Source: Strigamia acuminata
Lineage: Eukaryota; Arthropoda; Chilopoda; Geophilomorpha; Linotaeniidae
Assembly: GCA_949358305.1 (NCBI GenBank)
Contig: OX442317.1
Coordinates: forward strand, 11,040,186 to 11,104,185
DNA length: 64,000 bases
Direction of reading: 5' to 3'
Notes under the pieces: generated by a model
Told to the model about the DNA's origin: nothing
Seen by the model: only the letters and a program-made list of their open reading frames with translations
Databases searched by the model: none
Program-made: the position numbers and the translations under genes
Shown: piece after piece, positions 63,610 through 64,000 of the stretch
Position numbering within the stretch: position 1 is the first letter of the stretch
Layout: every line of letters starts with the position of its first letter

Positions 63610-64000
63610 TTAAGGTACAGCAAATAAATTCTGATTAAAACAGGTGTTGTTATAAATTGGATATTTTAATAATTCCATTGTATATTTAATAGTTTTCTGA
63701 TTGTTGGGAAATATTTTATCTTTCCGTTTTCTGTAAGCACAAAAGAATGGAAATATTTCATCTTTCCGTTTTCTGTAATCATTGAATTTACCGAGATTAT
63801 AAAACCCTTCGTAAATGCAATTCTTCTTTAGTTTACATTTTTTTTTTGACTTATAAATAACACCCTCCTTGTCACAAAACATATTCTTAGAAATAAACAT
63901 GAGGTCTATTGTATTTTTAGAAATTGGTTTCAACTTAAAAATTTTAGTTTTTGTAATGAGAATTACTCCATCGGAAGGTAGATCAGAACCAAGTAACTTT
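63610..64000 (-). CDS. Partial virus-type protein, continues past the window
   Basis: The frame is open from the window edge to the stop at 63610, so only the C-terminal ~130 residues are seen. It is basic and has several Cys (NMFCDKEGVIYKSKKKCKLK, KNCIYEGF). Near the end a short segment is duplicated (YRKRKDEIFPFF and YRKRKDKIFPNN, a 36-48 bp direct repeat). Function unknown. Its place next to the preceding frames suggests that the viral block extends to the right. Confidence 0.55.
   Translation of the reverse strand, partial: KLLGSDLPSDGVILITKTKIFKLKPISKNTIDLMFISKNMFCDKEGVIYKSKKKCKLKKNCIYEGFYNLGKFNDYRKRKDEIFPFFCAYRKRKDKIFPNNQKTIKYTMELLKYPIYNNTCFNQNLFAVP

Noticed and set aside
1-64000. tRNA and rRNA genes
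   Set aside because: I looked for tRNA-like and conserved rRNA segments by eye and saw none; a covariance-model scan would be decisive.

Overview
This window reads as nuclear DNA of an animal, most likely an arthropod. It is AT-rich, carries genes with spliceosomal introns (a Dicer-like gene, a PPP1R15-like gene and a RING-finger gene whose exons can be joined in frame), a FEM-1-type ankyrin gene, two copia-type retrotransposons, palindromic and inverted-repeat mobile elements, and two large satellite arrays. Species cannot be read from the sequence.

Region 1 (1-5.6 kb): one GC-richer gene with CxxC zinc motifs, then a 3-kb satellite of about sixty 50-bp units and a second array of 49-bp units. 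Region 2 (5.6-19.6 kb): host-type genes and debris. A spliced-looking exon on the minus strand, a truncated Dicer-like gene (PAZ plus two RNase III domains, most catalytic acids replaced), a broken non-LTR reverse transcriptase, and two more ORFs. The Dicer-like gene and the two later ORFs each follow a copy of the same promoter/N-terminus module. Region 3 (19.6-28.6 kb): a GC-rich insertion with short inverted ends, an intronless FEM-1 homologue, a three-exon PPP1R15 homologue and a six-exon RING protein.

Region 4 (28.6-49.7 kb): a block of large, intact, intronless ORFs that look like an integrated nudivirus-like large DNA virus (class Naldaviricetes). It has the RNA polymerase subunit LEF-8, a Pif1-type helicase, the oral infectivity factors PIF-1 and PIF-3, two very long fibre-like membrane proteins, and an unassigned 229-aa gene. 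A recent copia insertion with 5-bp target duplications lies immediately after the stop of the 229-aa gene. A protein with 13-residue repeats, an AT-hook and a RING domain lies in the same block. Region 5 (51-64 kb): a three-zinc-finger tyrosine recombinase, a palindromic MITE, a decayed copia element, a 182-aa ORF of unknown family, a 187-bp satellite, then more virus-like minus-strand ORFs to the window edge, one apparently broken by a homopolymer frameshift.

The main reading is a host chromosome holding an endogenous nudivirus-like genome whose core genes are still open. That means either recent integration or retention under selection. The viral genes cover late transcription (LEF-8), DNA metabolism (helicase) and virion entry (PIF-1, PIF-3). 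The neighbouring host-type genes touch RNA interference, translation control and ubiquitin ligation, but their link to the viral block is only positional.
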